Program-made: the position numbers and the translations under genes
The notes under the pieces: model-generated
Seen by the model: the letters and a program-made list of their open reading frames with translations, nothing else
What the model was told of the DNA's origin: nothing
Databases searched by the model: none
NCBI GenBank assembly: GCA_034509425.1
Contig: JAVTVJ010000118.1
Span: forward strand, 2,294,001 to 2,358,000
Direction: 5' to 3'
Length of the DNA: 64,000 bases
DNA from: Eopsaltria australis
Taxonomy: Eukaryota > Chordata > Aves > Passeriformes > Petroicidae
Shown: positions 54,279 to 64,000 of the stretch, piece by piece
Position numbering within the stretch: position 1 is the stretch's first letter
How the letters are laid out: each line of letters starts with the position of its first letter

Positions 54279-55299
54279 CTGAAAAATCAATTTTTTATGC
54301 TGAGAAATCAGTTTCTTCTTAGATAATGACATCCCATAAGGTTCAATTTCCAAACAGTGAACATTCTGTCTAGCAAGAATCGTTCCATTAGATGCATTTA
54401 TCTTATTCTTAATTTCCTAGATTTTCTACCTACTGTAGTACTTTCTCACAGTAAATTTACTAATATGTATTATACAGAGCTCATAAGACACATTTAAATC
54501 ACACAAAAAAAGTAGTTATAGGAGATTAAAAAGCACTTCACTGGAATCTTCACATAGAAATTGGTCTAGATAGTGTGTCCCATAGATATGTGAACCTATA
54601 AATAAAAAACAGGAATTTAAAAAAAAGGAGTTATACCTAGATGTCTGAGGTATGAACCCAGAGAAAGTACATGATATTTTATTAAAAATGGTGGTTAATG
54701 ACTTTATATATAAAAAAAATACTAAGTATGTTATGAATTCTTCAATTCAATGCATTAGAAAGAAATTCACTTCGGTGATGATAACTTCCAGGATGATGTG
54801 AAGAACTTTTTTGTGCTCTAAACCAACACAATTGCAAAAAAATGCACTATCAACTGATTACATTAAACAATTTATTGTTTCTACAAAATCCCTCACTGCC
54901 CAGTCCTCCGAACATCTTTGCAGAAGGGCAATGGATTTATTATATGACAGCACATTCAACATTACTGAATAAATAATTGACATGGCTCTGTATGAAGAGG
55001 CATCACAAATGCTGTTACGAATGTCCTGCACAGTTGTGACTGTACAGAGCACTTCAGAGTGACCTTTGAAATTAATATACCACTTGAAAAAGAAATGTCT
55101 GTTAAACAGACGGGTTTGGGATGTGGTTAAGCATGGTCAGGGCCATTTACAAATAAATTGAGATTGCTTTATACATTTGAAATGTAAAAATGAGGAATAG
55201 ATGGGTTGGACTCCTGCCATTGAATGAATCAAATAGCAATTTATGGTTCAGTCAAAACTCCTATTGGCCTATTTTTTCCTGTATCTCCCTTTTTCAAGT

Positions 55300-55322
55300 A
55301 AAAAAAAAAAAAAAAAAAAAAA
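55300..55322. repeat. 23-base A run
   Basis: Uninterrupted A run in an STS intron, with no recognisable element attached. Confidence 0.95.
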
Positions 55323-58300
55323 TATATTGCAACAAACTACTTCAACAGTTCTGTTTCCTCAGCATCTTAAACATTAAACATCCAAAACACCTCATAGATG
55401 TCAACACCTTTGGAACTGACCCCAGGCCTTGTTATACAGTCTGTCTATTTTACTGACTCTTCAATGATTTTTTTCATTTCATCAAAGGCAGTTCAGAATC
55501 CACTTGGTCTTCTACAGGTTTTTCACTGTTTGTAAAGATAAGTAGTACCTTCAAGACAGACAACTCTTTTTTTGTATAAATTTACCTTCTTCTTTTTTTG
55601 TGACTGAAAGACCATTAGCTCATGATTCTTTGTTATATCAGATTTTCGCTTAATTTTTTTTCACAGGTTTTATCAGAATTCATAATATTGAATAGTCAGG
55701 GACACATCTACTCTGACATCAGAAAAGTTAGACTTTCTAATTTTCAACCTTATGTCTAGTGACAATATCTGCTTAAGTTTTTTTTTGGAAAACAGTGCCA
55801 AGATCAGACCTCAACAGGATTATCTGTCTTCTAGAACACTCTTAAAAGTTTATTGCCATCACTGAGTTAAATGTAATTCCATTCTCACGATGAAGGGTGT
55901 GACTAACTATTCTAAAACTCAAGAATGAGATGCATGTCCTATTTTTGCTTACATTCTGGTAAAATATTATTTTCAAAACACAAGTCTAAAGAAAATGTAT
56001 ACTTTAGTTCATGAAGTGTTATTTGGTGAGATGTAGAACACCTATCACCCAGCAGAAGGAAGTGTCACCCAAAAGTTGTTAATGTTGTTGAGTCAAGCTC
56101 AGTGTAGAAGTCAACAGACTGTGTACATCTTCTGTAGAAAAGATGACTCTATCCCTGTGCAACAGTCATTATGTTTTTCAAAGTTTGGTGGGAATTAGGT
56201 GTCATGTAGCAGGAAAGATTAATATCCTGACTGAGCTATGGTGCACAGAAAATCCTGCTGAGTGGGAGTTGTTAAATCCAAATAAAAATTCAAGAAAAGC
56301 CTAAGGCCATTAAATTACAGATATCCTCAAATTAACATACTTTCAGTGAACAGCTATGCCAGAGAGATGATTTAGTCTGTGAGCCAGATCCTAATTCTGT
56401 GTACACATGACAGCAGCTTTATGGCTGAACAGCATCAACAGACAGACAACACTAAGAGTTGATCTGTACGTTAGGTAGCTTTAGGTATGATGTTCCTTTA
56501 ATTTCTGTATGCCTGTCTGAGCCTAGTAAGAGTGCTAGCTAGACTGGATATTTAAATAAAGTCTCGTTATACTGTTGTCTCCCGCGTAATCTGAAGACAG
56601 AGAAATTTCAAAGTAAGTGGAAAATCAGATTCTCATACAAGTTGCAATTCGTAAAACCTAGATATTGGGTCACTTTCACTGTTCTTAGGTTCACAGTACA
56701 ATTTTCTCAAATCAGCAGAAAAGGTCAGAAAAATTGTACATTACCCAAGCACAAAGGAACACTCCACAAACTCTGATGCCCTGCTGTAAGGTAGAAAAAG
56801 CAAAATGGATTCCACAGCAGGGCTTTCTCCTCACTTACGTCTATGAAGAAGTGACTGCTGTTTTCCTTTCAAAAGGCTAATTGGAGCATAATTTTTTACA
56901 TCTCTAGAGACTGGGAATAGCAGGGAATCAGGGAAGGAATTACAGGTCATTGCAGAAGACTGTCTTCTATTATCTATGCTTATGTGGTGTTCATTTTTAT
57001 TAGAATTGTGTTTAGTGACTGCAGGTGCTTAATGCCATTATACAATTACAAATCCCTGGACATTTATCATCTTTAAAACTAGTTGCTAAACTCTGTTCAA
57101 GATATCTGCATTCTTTTTTCCTTAAAGAAAAAAAATAAGGCTTTACTGCTGATGCTTTAAACATGCAGCAAACATCTAAATGGCTAATAAAATAAAAAAT
57201 ATCCATGTCATTATTTTGAAACAAAATCTCTTGATATTTAAGGACCTGGCTCATTAGTTTTGTATTTTACTCAGACTTGACAATACAGAAACAGATAAAA
57301 GACTGCAACCTAGTAGCCTGTATTCCTTGCAAACTCTAGGAAACCTAGCTTTTTGTTAATTTTGTTCTCTTAAATTCTTCTAAAAATGTTTTTAAAACAG
57401 CACAAAACACACCAGGCTGTATTTCCCTGCTTAGCTATCTATGCTTTCTGAGTAGTTGCACCTTTCAGTGTTATATTGAACAATAGCCTACATTCCCCTT
57501 CCCTGAAAAATCTGCAGGAGCAGGCAAAATACAGACATAACTCTCTGCAGTAATCCACAACATGATGTCAGATTTCCATTTTAACCTCATTTCAAATCTT
57601 AGCTAAAAGAATATATCTTTTTTTCCCCGTCTGGTTTAAATTGACTGCTATTACCTAACTCTGGCAATAGAGCTTTTAAAAAGGATGATATATGAAGGGG
57701 AACTCTGCAGTAAATCACTATTAACATTTAAATGATGAATGATGAAAAATATTTTAAATAACATTTTAAAATCACCTGGATTATAACCATGCTACCCTCT
57801 GCTCCATGTATTCTTCTAAAAACAAAGGTTCCAAACCCAATTTATTCTCTTGAATGATAGAGAAACACAAAAATATTAATTATTCTACTCATCTGTGGTG
57901 GACTTTATGCCACAAATATCAGGAATCAAGACTGCTTATAATTGATTCCTTTATAAAATGGTCAAACAACAATTTATTTTCAATAGCAAGTTTAGTCTTT
58001 ATTTTACTGATTTTTAACTTGTTTCATGCACTTTTTTTGTTAATTTTTAGTCTGAGCTATTCTTGTACAGGTGAGTGGAATAAACATGGCTTATTTGGAT
58101 GTTTCTTATCTGACCTTTCTTCCAATCAAATGAAATGATCTCTGAGGATAATTTTTGTTTCAGACAAAATTACAAGATGGGTTGATTATTTAAAAATCTG
58201 GGTCACTTCAGAGAGAACATGAAAATACAGTACATTTGAAAAAAAAGAAGGTCAACTACTGCTTTCTTTCAAGTCAAAAGTGAACTCCAACAAATATCAC

Positions 58301-61300
58301 TACATATGCCATAGCATGATTCCTGGGCCAAAGTAATGGTCAGCTTGATTTCTTTGTGGCTTACACAAAAGAAAAAGTTTACTAACAGTTTCAAGAAACC
58401 CTGCTGAATTAACATATCGCTGCAGTATATAAACTTGTATTACAGCAGTAAATTTTAATAAAATAATGGGTAATTGATTCCTCCATTTCTTGTTTTGTTC
58501 TCACAGATCTGTAGTAGATTTTTAAAAAACCAAGGTTTAAGTCCTTAGGAAACATTAATTATTATTTTTTATGGATATTAGCAAATAAGTATGATAATAC
58601 CTATTTCTAAGGCACAAAGGACTTACAGTGAATGTCGTTTAAACAGTTTGGCTTTATCAGTGTTTGGCTCCACTTCTGTCAGCAGCAGAACTCATGACCC
58701 ACTCTGGCAGTATGACAGTACCCAAGTGTCTGTATTGTCCTAAGTGCTTCATAAGTACAAAGAAAGACTGTTTCTACTGCAGGTCTGAGGTACAGGCAAA
58801 ATGTACATATCCAAAAGACAGTAAAAGATGTGAGGAGATTGAACAGAAAATCCCACATGTGACAAAGTGGGATAGATGTCAACAAGTGATAGCAAGGGAG
58901 GACTTGTACTGTCTGCATAGGTATCAGTTAAATACTTAAGTGAGAAAAAGTGTAAAGAAAAGTTTTTATTGCCTTCATTGTTTACTGCTATAAATTATGC
59001 ATATGTATATATAACAGCACACTAAAGTTAATTCAAGAAATTATTAAGAAACTAAATAAAAATTACCACACAATATTTAGATTCAAAATCTCAGGGTACC
59101 AAAGGAGAATATAATGGTTTCCTTTAAATCAGTAATCTTACACTGCTTGTTAATATAGAGGGAATTCTATTAATTTATTTATTCTACTCATCTTATTTGA
59201 AAGTAGAAATCCAAAGTATTTGGAAAAACTAACCTTATTTCTGTTCCTAAAGGAAAGCTATGGTGACTAGGTCAAATGGACATGCTTCAGTGAGGCACCT
59301 AGTGAAAAACACCTAAGAAGTCAGTGCAGGTATCCTGGAAATCATATACACAAGCAATACCTTAATGTTCAATACTTTCAACAGAAAAATATTACAGAAC
59401 TGAAAAAAAAAAAGCTAGGAAAATTACACAGAAAGTTTTCAGAAGATACTTCAGTTACACCTATTACTTTCCATGTTTCAATATAAAATTGTTAATATTA
59501 ATGTATTAATTAAATTGTTAATATTTTTAAATTAGTTAAAATATTAATAGTATCTTGTACAAATCCCAGGGGTACTTCATGAGTTCAAGTAAGAGGGCCT
59601 TCAGTTGTTGGGAAGAAATTCTTACTAAAATAGCCACTATTTTTTGTTTTAGAAGCTGTATCTAGATTTACACATTTGAAAGCTCTTTGACAAAGACTTT
59701 CAGAAAAAAGTTACTGGAACATTAATCATAGGTTAGGAGACAAAGGATTGTCATGAATCAAGATCTGACTAACAGTCAGGAAACAGAAAGAGAAAAACAG
59801 CCTATGATCCTTTGCAAAAATACTCAAAAACAACAGTAAGGTACCTTGATGCTACACTTTCTTAAGCCTCTTATTACTTTAGTATTTTTACTTCTGTTTT
59901 GAAAGGGCAGTAATTCACATATGAAAATAACTAGAAATTAGGGACAAGTAAAAACTCATCAGTTAAAAATCATAAGGGAGATGGAAGAGATAATCATCTG
60001 AATTTTGCCTCTGCTAAGAGGCACTGTAAAAGTATACAAAACAAATCTAAGCTAGGGAAGATTCAAAACTTTTCCCTGCTTTTTGCTATATCAGTGAGGA
60101 AATACTATTAAACTTCAAGATGTTCCATGAAATTTGCAACTGTCCCATTTCAAAATAGTAAATGAAAGCACTGTGTTCTCAGGGACAAGTGATAGAGGCT
60201 ATGCTCAGGCTTTAGAAAGACTCAGAGTGGACATTCATCTTTATATGATTAAAATTTATATAATTAATGTTAAGAATGTTTGTAGAATCTGAATTTTCAG
60301 GATTCACATCTTAAACCAAGGTCATACTGTCTAGAATTAGTATCTTCTTAGGGATTTTATTTACTACAGATCCTGATAACCAACTGTCAGAAAAAGGATA
60401 CTGGAAAGAGATTTTGATCCATCACTTCATTATTATTATATAATGTCTTCTGAAAAGGGATATTGCAGAGATAAACCATACTGTGTATGGTTAAACACTA
60501 TGTCAGCTCTGGTTTCTAATTTCAAGGGCTATACAAATTTATGTTGAACTGTTCTGCAGTTAGAATCCAAAGCAATAAAACCTTCAAATAGCAATTTCCC
60601 CTTTTTGCATTGAGTCTTGCAGCACTAGTTTAACTCTCCAAACCCCTCTTAAATTTTATTATTGCTGCTTATTTGGCTAGGTATGAAGAGAAATTAGTGA
60701 GTTAGAATTGTGCAGATTGGTTGAGAATTTTTGATTTTAGGGCAGAACCAATTATTGCTGAGCATACCGCTCCAGCTCTGACAAGAAGGTTAAGAGGCTT
60801 GATTCATATTTGTGTTCATACAGACCTCAGATACAGAAAGATAAGTTGTGGAGATTGACTAGCAGAGACAGGGAGGGAGAACTGTGTATGTCTCACAGTT
60901 TTTTAAGCTACACACCAGAGGCAGCAAATTCTTGGTGTGTGTACGCATGAGCACAAGCAACATAACAATTATTATTTTGCTTTTCTAGGCACACTGTTAT
61001 ATTAGTGCCTGAGTCTTGAGGCTTCACAGGTCTGGTTCTCATTAATTCTGCCAGAGATGTACAGACTTTTCATCACACATGATTTTTAATATGAATAAAT
61101 TCCTATGTATGAAAATTGCTGGTTATGTAATTAATTGATCATTTCCACTTCAGTCCTTTTGAAAATTATGAATAATGTACCTGTTAAATTAAGGACGGAT
61201 TTTGAGATGGAGTGGAATATAAAGCAGAATTAATTGTATTTTTAAATGTTAAAAGTATATTCAACTAATTGTATGGGTCTTTTAATTTCTTTTTATTTTA

Positions 61301-62008
61301 TTAAGAATGCCTCTCATCAAATAATCATTCTGTTTCTTACATTGTGTTATTTTCTAATCCATTGTATATTACATTTGTCAGCACAGCACAGGTGTTAACT
61401 GCAAACCACACAATTTTTCCTTTTTGTAAAAAAAGAAGCACCCTTACTACCCAACTAAACCTATCAATCAGATTTTTTTCTTAATACAGGTAAGATCTAT
61501 TTCAAGTTTTTCTCTGCACTGTAAGTATGAATACAAAATTTTGCAAGGCTTGAGAGAAAAGACTTCATTTAATCAAAATTCCTCAAGAAGACATACTCCC
61601 AAGTGTATTTTTTCCTTCCTTATAATTTATCCTGTACCTTATGTCTGGCACTCTAGAAGGCAAATATTTTTTAGAGCTTCTAAAACACCTCAGGCTGTGC
61701 CTACGGCTACAGATATGTAACCATATGGTTCCTTAATTACTTAAATCACTATGCAATGCCTGTGTGCTAATGTTCAAGATACATTTCACTCTGGTGTTAG
61801 CCCAAGGGGACCCATCTGATAGACAGACCTCATGACTTTGGCATTTCTTGTTTTTCTTGTGTAGCATTTCCTTTGAAGCTCTCTTAAAATATAAGGGTCA
61901 TTTCTCAGACAGATACCTACTGACTAAAAACTGTGGGGTACTCTTGCTTGAAAACCTCACTATATTGTTATTGCTTACTCTATATGTCTAAATTTTTTCC
62001 TTTTTGAA

Positions 62009-62869
62009 GTTTTGCAGATGATATAAATCTGGCAAGAGTGGAAGATTGTGTTACCATTCAAAGGGACCTTGAAAGGCTTGGAGAAATGGGCCAAAAGGAA
62101 CTCCATTGAGTTCAGCAAAGGAAACAGCAAGTCCTGCATCTTCACAGCAGTAACCTCTAGCAAAGCAAAGGCTGGGGTGTAACTGGCTGGAAAGCAGCTC
62201 TGCAGGGAGGGACTGGAGGGTTCTAATGAGCAACCAGCCGAACATGAGCCAGCAATGTGCCCTTCTGGCAAGGAAAGACAACATCATTTTGAGATGCATT
62301 TGGAAGAATGCTTCCGGCAAGTCTTGTTCAGTGCTCAGCACTGGTGAGACACACCTGGAGCACAGGGTCCAAGTGCAGAACTCCCCAGTACAAGGGACAT
62401 GGACATACTGGAATGAGTTTAAATGAAGGTGATGAATGATTAAGTAGCTGGAGAATTCAATATATGAGGACAGGCTGAGAGAGATGTTCATCCTGGAGAA
62501 GAAAATGCTTAGCGGGATCTTAGCCATCTGTAGGGATACATGGATTTACCTGAGTAAAGAGGATAGAGCCAGACTCTTCAGTGGCAAGTCACTGACAGGA
62601 CAAGAGGCATTGAACACAAACTAAATCACAGAAAACTCCATTTAAACATAAGAAAAAGTTTTTTTATGATGAGTGTGATCAAACACTAGAGAAAGTTGCG
62701 CAAGGAGGCTATGAAGTTTCCATCACTGGAGATTTTCATAACTTGACTGGATACAATCCTGAGCAACGTGCTATAGCCGACCCTGCTCTGCAGGAGCTGA
62801 GACTGCAGACCTTGGGAGCTGCCTTCCAGGCTCAACTACTATGAGATTTTGTAGTTCTGTGATCCTATA
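62009..62869 (+). mobile_element. CR1 LINE fragment with degenerate reverse-transcriptase end
   Basis: On the plus strand the sequence opens with TTTGCAGATGATATAAATCT, the nucleotide form of the CR1 'ADDTKL' region, followed by a segment related to 'IQRDLERLEEW'. It continues through the 3' region and ends with GTTCTGTGATCCTAT. Several indels and stops break the frame, so it is a decayed copy about 860 bp long. It is antisense to the surrounding STS gene. No open frame of functional length remains. Confidence 0.88.
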
Positions 62870-63226
62870 TAAAAAAAAATATCAGACCTAAGGAAAATTT
62901 ACTTTGTTCTCTCTACGGCAAAAATTTCAAGTTAGGTGAATGCCTTTCCAAAAATTGCTGGATTTCTTTGATCTTGACCCCTAAAATATGAGTGGAAAAC
63001 AAATTACACAACCTCTACCTAGTGAAAGAATGAAAATAAATTAATCTCTCATAAAGAGACAAGAAAACTCACTGACTTTCATTAAAAAGCATAAAAACAA
63101 ACATTCCTACTTTATTTTGATTAGATCAAAGATTTTTACCTTGGCCATATAATGCATTACAGTTTTGATGCAAACCCAAGGAGATGCTCTTCTTGCATTT
63201 TTCAAGAACAGTCAGAGAATATTCAC

Positions 63227-63364
63227 CTTTATATATGCCATTGTATCCTCCATGGATTTCTCCAGCACTGGAGATTTCTTCAACATGAGCCCCTTGGTCA
63301 GATGTAAAGTATACAAGAGTTTTGTCACTCAGATTATGTTTCTCCAGCACATCCAGAACTTGCC
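63227..63364 (-). CDS. STS: Steroid sulfatase, internal coding exon with metal-binding Asp-Gln
   Basis: This exon of a lysosomal/ER-type sulfatase starts after an ACATAG acceptor and ends before a GTGAAT donor, leaving 2 bases, 45 codons and 1 base. It reads [13 protein letters not shown], then [15 protein letters not shown], then [12 protein letters not shown]. The family uses the Asp-Gln of SDQG as ligands of the active-site calcium ion (Asp342 and Gln343 in human STS); Asp-Gln rather than the Asp-Asn of arylsulfatase A marks the STS/ARSL/ARSH branch. Known family role: hydrolysis of 3-beta-hydroxysteroid sulfates in the ER membrane. The phase-1 end (a lone G) joins the next exon to give GGK. 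A sequon N-L-S is visible just before DKTLVYF. The formylglycine cysteine exon is beyond the right edge. Confidence in a sulfatase exon is very high; STS over a paralogue rests mainly on the downstream exons. Confidence 0.95.
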
Positions 63365-63367
63365 CTA

Positions 63368-63370
<3 letters not shown>

Positions 63371-63420
<50 letters not shown>
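63371..63420 (-). repeat. 50-base homopolymer forming the splice-acceptor pyrimidine tract
   Basis: An unbroken run of 50 A on the plus strand, which is 50 T on the STS strand, sits six bases from the exon that starts at 63364. It is therefore the polypyrimidine tract of that acceptor. Runs this long are unstable, so the exact length in the assembly may not be reliable. Confidence 0.95.
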
Positions 63421-63422
<2 letters not shown>

Positions 63423-63440
63423 AAAAAAATGACAGCTTTG

Positions 63441-63892
63441 AGAATCACAGAATCACAGAATGAACTAGGTTGGAAGAGACCTTTGAGATCATCAAGTTCA
63501 ACCTATGACCTAACCTAACACTTCCCCATCAACTAAACCACGGCACTGAGCCTAGTATTTATTTAAACATGTCCAGGGATGGTGAGTCCACCACCTCCCT
63601 GGACAGACAATTCCAGTGCCCAATCACTATTTCAGTGAAGAATTTTTTCTGATGTCAAACTTCCCCTGGCATAGCTTAAGACTATGTCCTCTCATTCTGT
63701 CAGTGGTTGCCTGGGAAAAGAGACCGACCCCCACCTGATTACAACCACCTTTCATGTAGTTGCAGAGAGTGATAAAGTCTCCACAGAGCTTCCTTTTTTC
63801 CAGGCTAAAGAACCCCAGCTCCCTCAGCCATTCTTCATAGGGCTTGTGTTCCAAGCCCTTCACCAGCCTTGTTGCCCTCCACTGGATGCTGG
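63441..63892 (-). mobile_element. CR1 LINE fragment, 3' end
   Basis: Reading on the minus strand, the element ends in the CR1 hallmark: TCTTCCAACCTAGTTCATTC followed by repeated ATTCTGTG units. Its body carries the well-known avian CR1 3' region, with words equivalent to AGGGCAACAAGGCTGGTGAA and GAGGACATAGTC. It is truncated at its 5' end, as is usual for CR1, and keeps no intact reverse-transcriptase frame. It lies in an STS intron in the same orientation as the gene, next to the homopolymer. The left boundary is good to a few bases; the right one is approximate. Confidence 0.92.
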
Positions 63893-64000
63893 GGACTTTA
63901 AATCATTAGCCTTGACACATATAAATATTTGTGTCCTTATGCCTTTTTGAGACCACTTTCCACAAAAACTCTCCTATACACAGCAACTGGCACATGCAGC

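Larger units (their letters stand above)
54279..63226 (-). other. STS: STS intron (8.9 kb)
   Basis: Bounded by donor GTGAAT and acceptor ATTTTTCAG on the minus strand. It contains a CR1 fragment at about 62009-62869 in the opposite orientation to the gene, a 23-base A run at 55300-55322, and otherwise AT-rich sequence without clear content. A cysteine-rich open frame on the plus strand at about 58664-58939 is discussed as an observation but is not supported as a gene. Confidence 0.9.
63365..64000 (-). other. STS: 3' part of an upstream STS intron, right window edge
   Basis: The sequence upstream (minus strand) of the first visible STS exon. It ends in a 50-T pyrimidine tract followed by ACATAG. 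Beyond that lies a CR1 fragment at 63441-63892. The final 100 bases are unique sequence with nothing recognised. Earlier STS exons must lie to the right of the window. Confidence 0.85.

Noticed and set aside
63165..63518. 117-residue plus-strand frame with a long lysine run
   Set aside because: It is the antisense of an STS exon plus the 50-A homopolymer and part of a CR1.

Overview
This window looks like avian nuclear DNA, most likely from a songbird (Passeriformes). Direct evidence is the set of interspersed repeats: several CR1 LINE fragments with the typical 3' end (ATTCTGTGATTCTGTGA-type repeats after a 'CCTTCCAACC'-type segment), one tRNA-derived SINE fused to a CR1 tail (TguSINE1-like, a family known from songbirds), and at least two LTRs from endogenous retroviruses. 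Most of the DNA is AT-rich non-coding sequence. I see no bacterial-style genes, operons or CRISPR arrays, and no stand-alone tRNA or rRNA gene.

The one gene I can support firmly is the 3' part of a sulfatase of the steroid sulfatase / arylsulfatase H-L group, best matching steroid sulfatase (STS). It lies on the minus strand and enters from the right edge. Four consecutive coding exons are visible at 63227-63364, 54119-54278, 53265-53386 and 27496-27878. Their splice sites and phases join without a break. They encode about the last 266 residues: the metal-binding Asp-Gln pair, the active-site lysine in a GGK motif, and the cysteine-rich C-terminal domain. The 5' exons, which should carry the signal peptide, the formylglycine cysteine and the two membrane helices, are outside the window.

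Layout: 1-27495 is sequence downstream of STS. It has no recognisable protein gene, and holds a 1.4 kb CR1, the SINE, a short CR1 tail, microsatellites and an 11-bp minisatellite. The interval 27879-53264 is one 25.4 kb final intron of STS. It contains a cleanly bounded solo LTR with a 6-bp target duplication, an older ERVL-like LTR, a possible third LTR-like GC-rich patch, a short CR1 tail, and a candidate 55-codon exon on the opposite strand. 53387-54118 is a short intron. 54279-63226 is an 8.9 kb intron with a CR1 fragment close to its 5' end. From 63365 to the right edge is another intron, whose 3' end is a 50-base homopolymer followed by a CR1 insertion.

I did not find a clear new multi-gene system. 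The items most worth checking are the opposite-strand candidate exon inside the last STS intron, the 50-T tract that serves as a splice-acceptor pyrimidine tract, and the changes in two N-glycosylation sites of the bird STS relative to the human enzyme.
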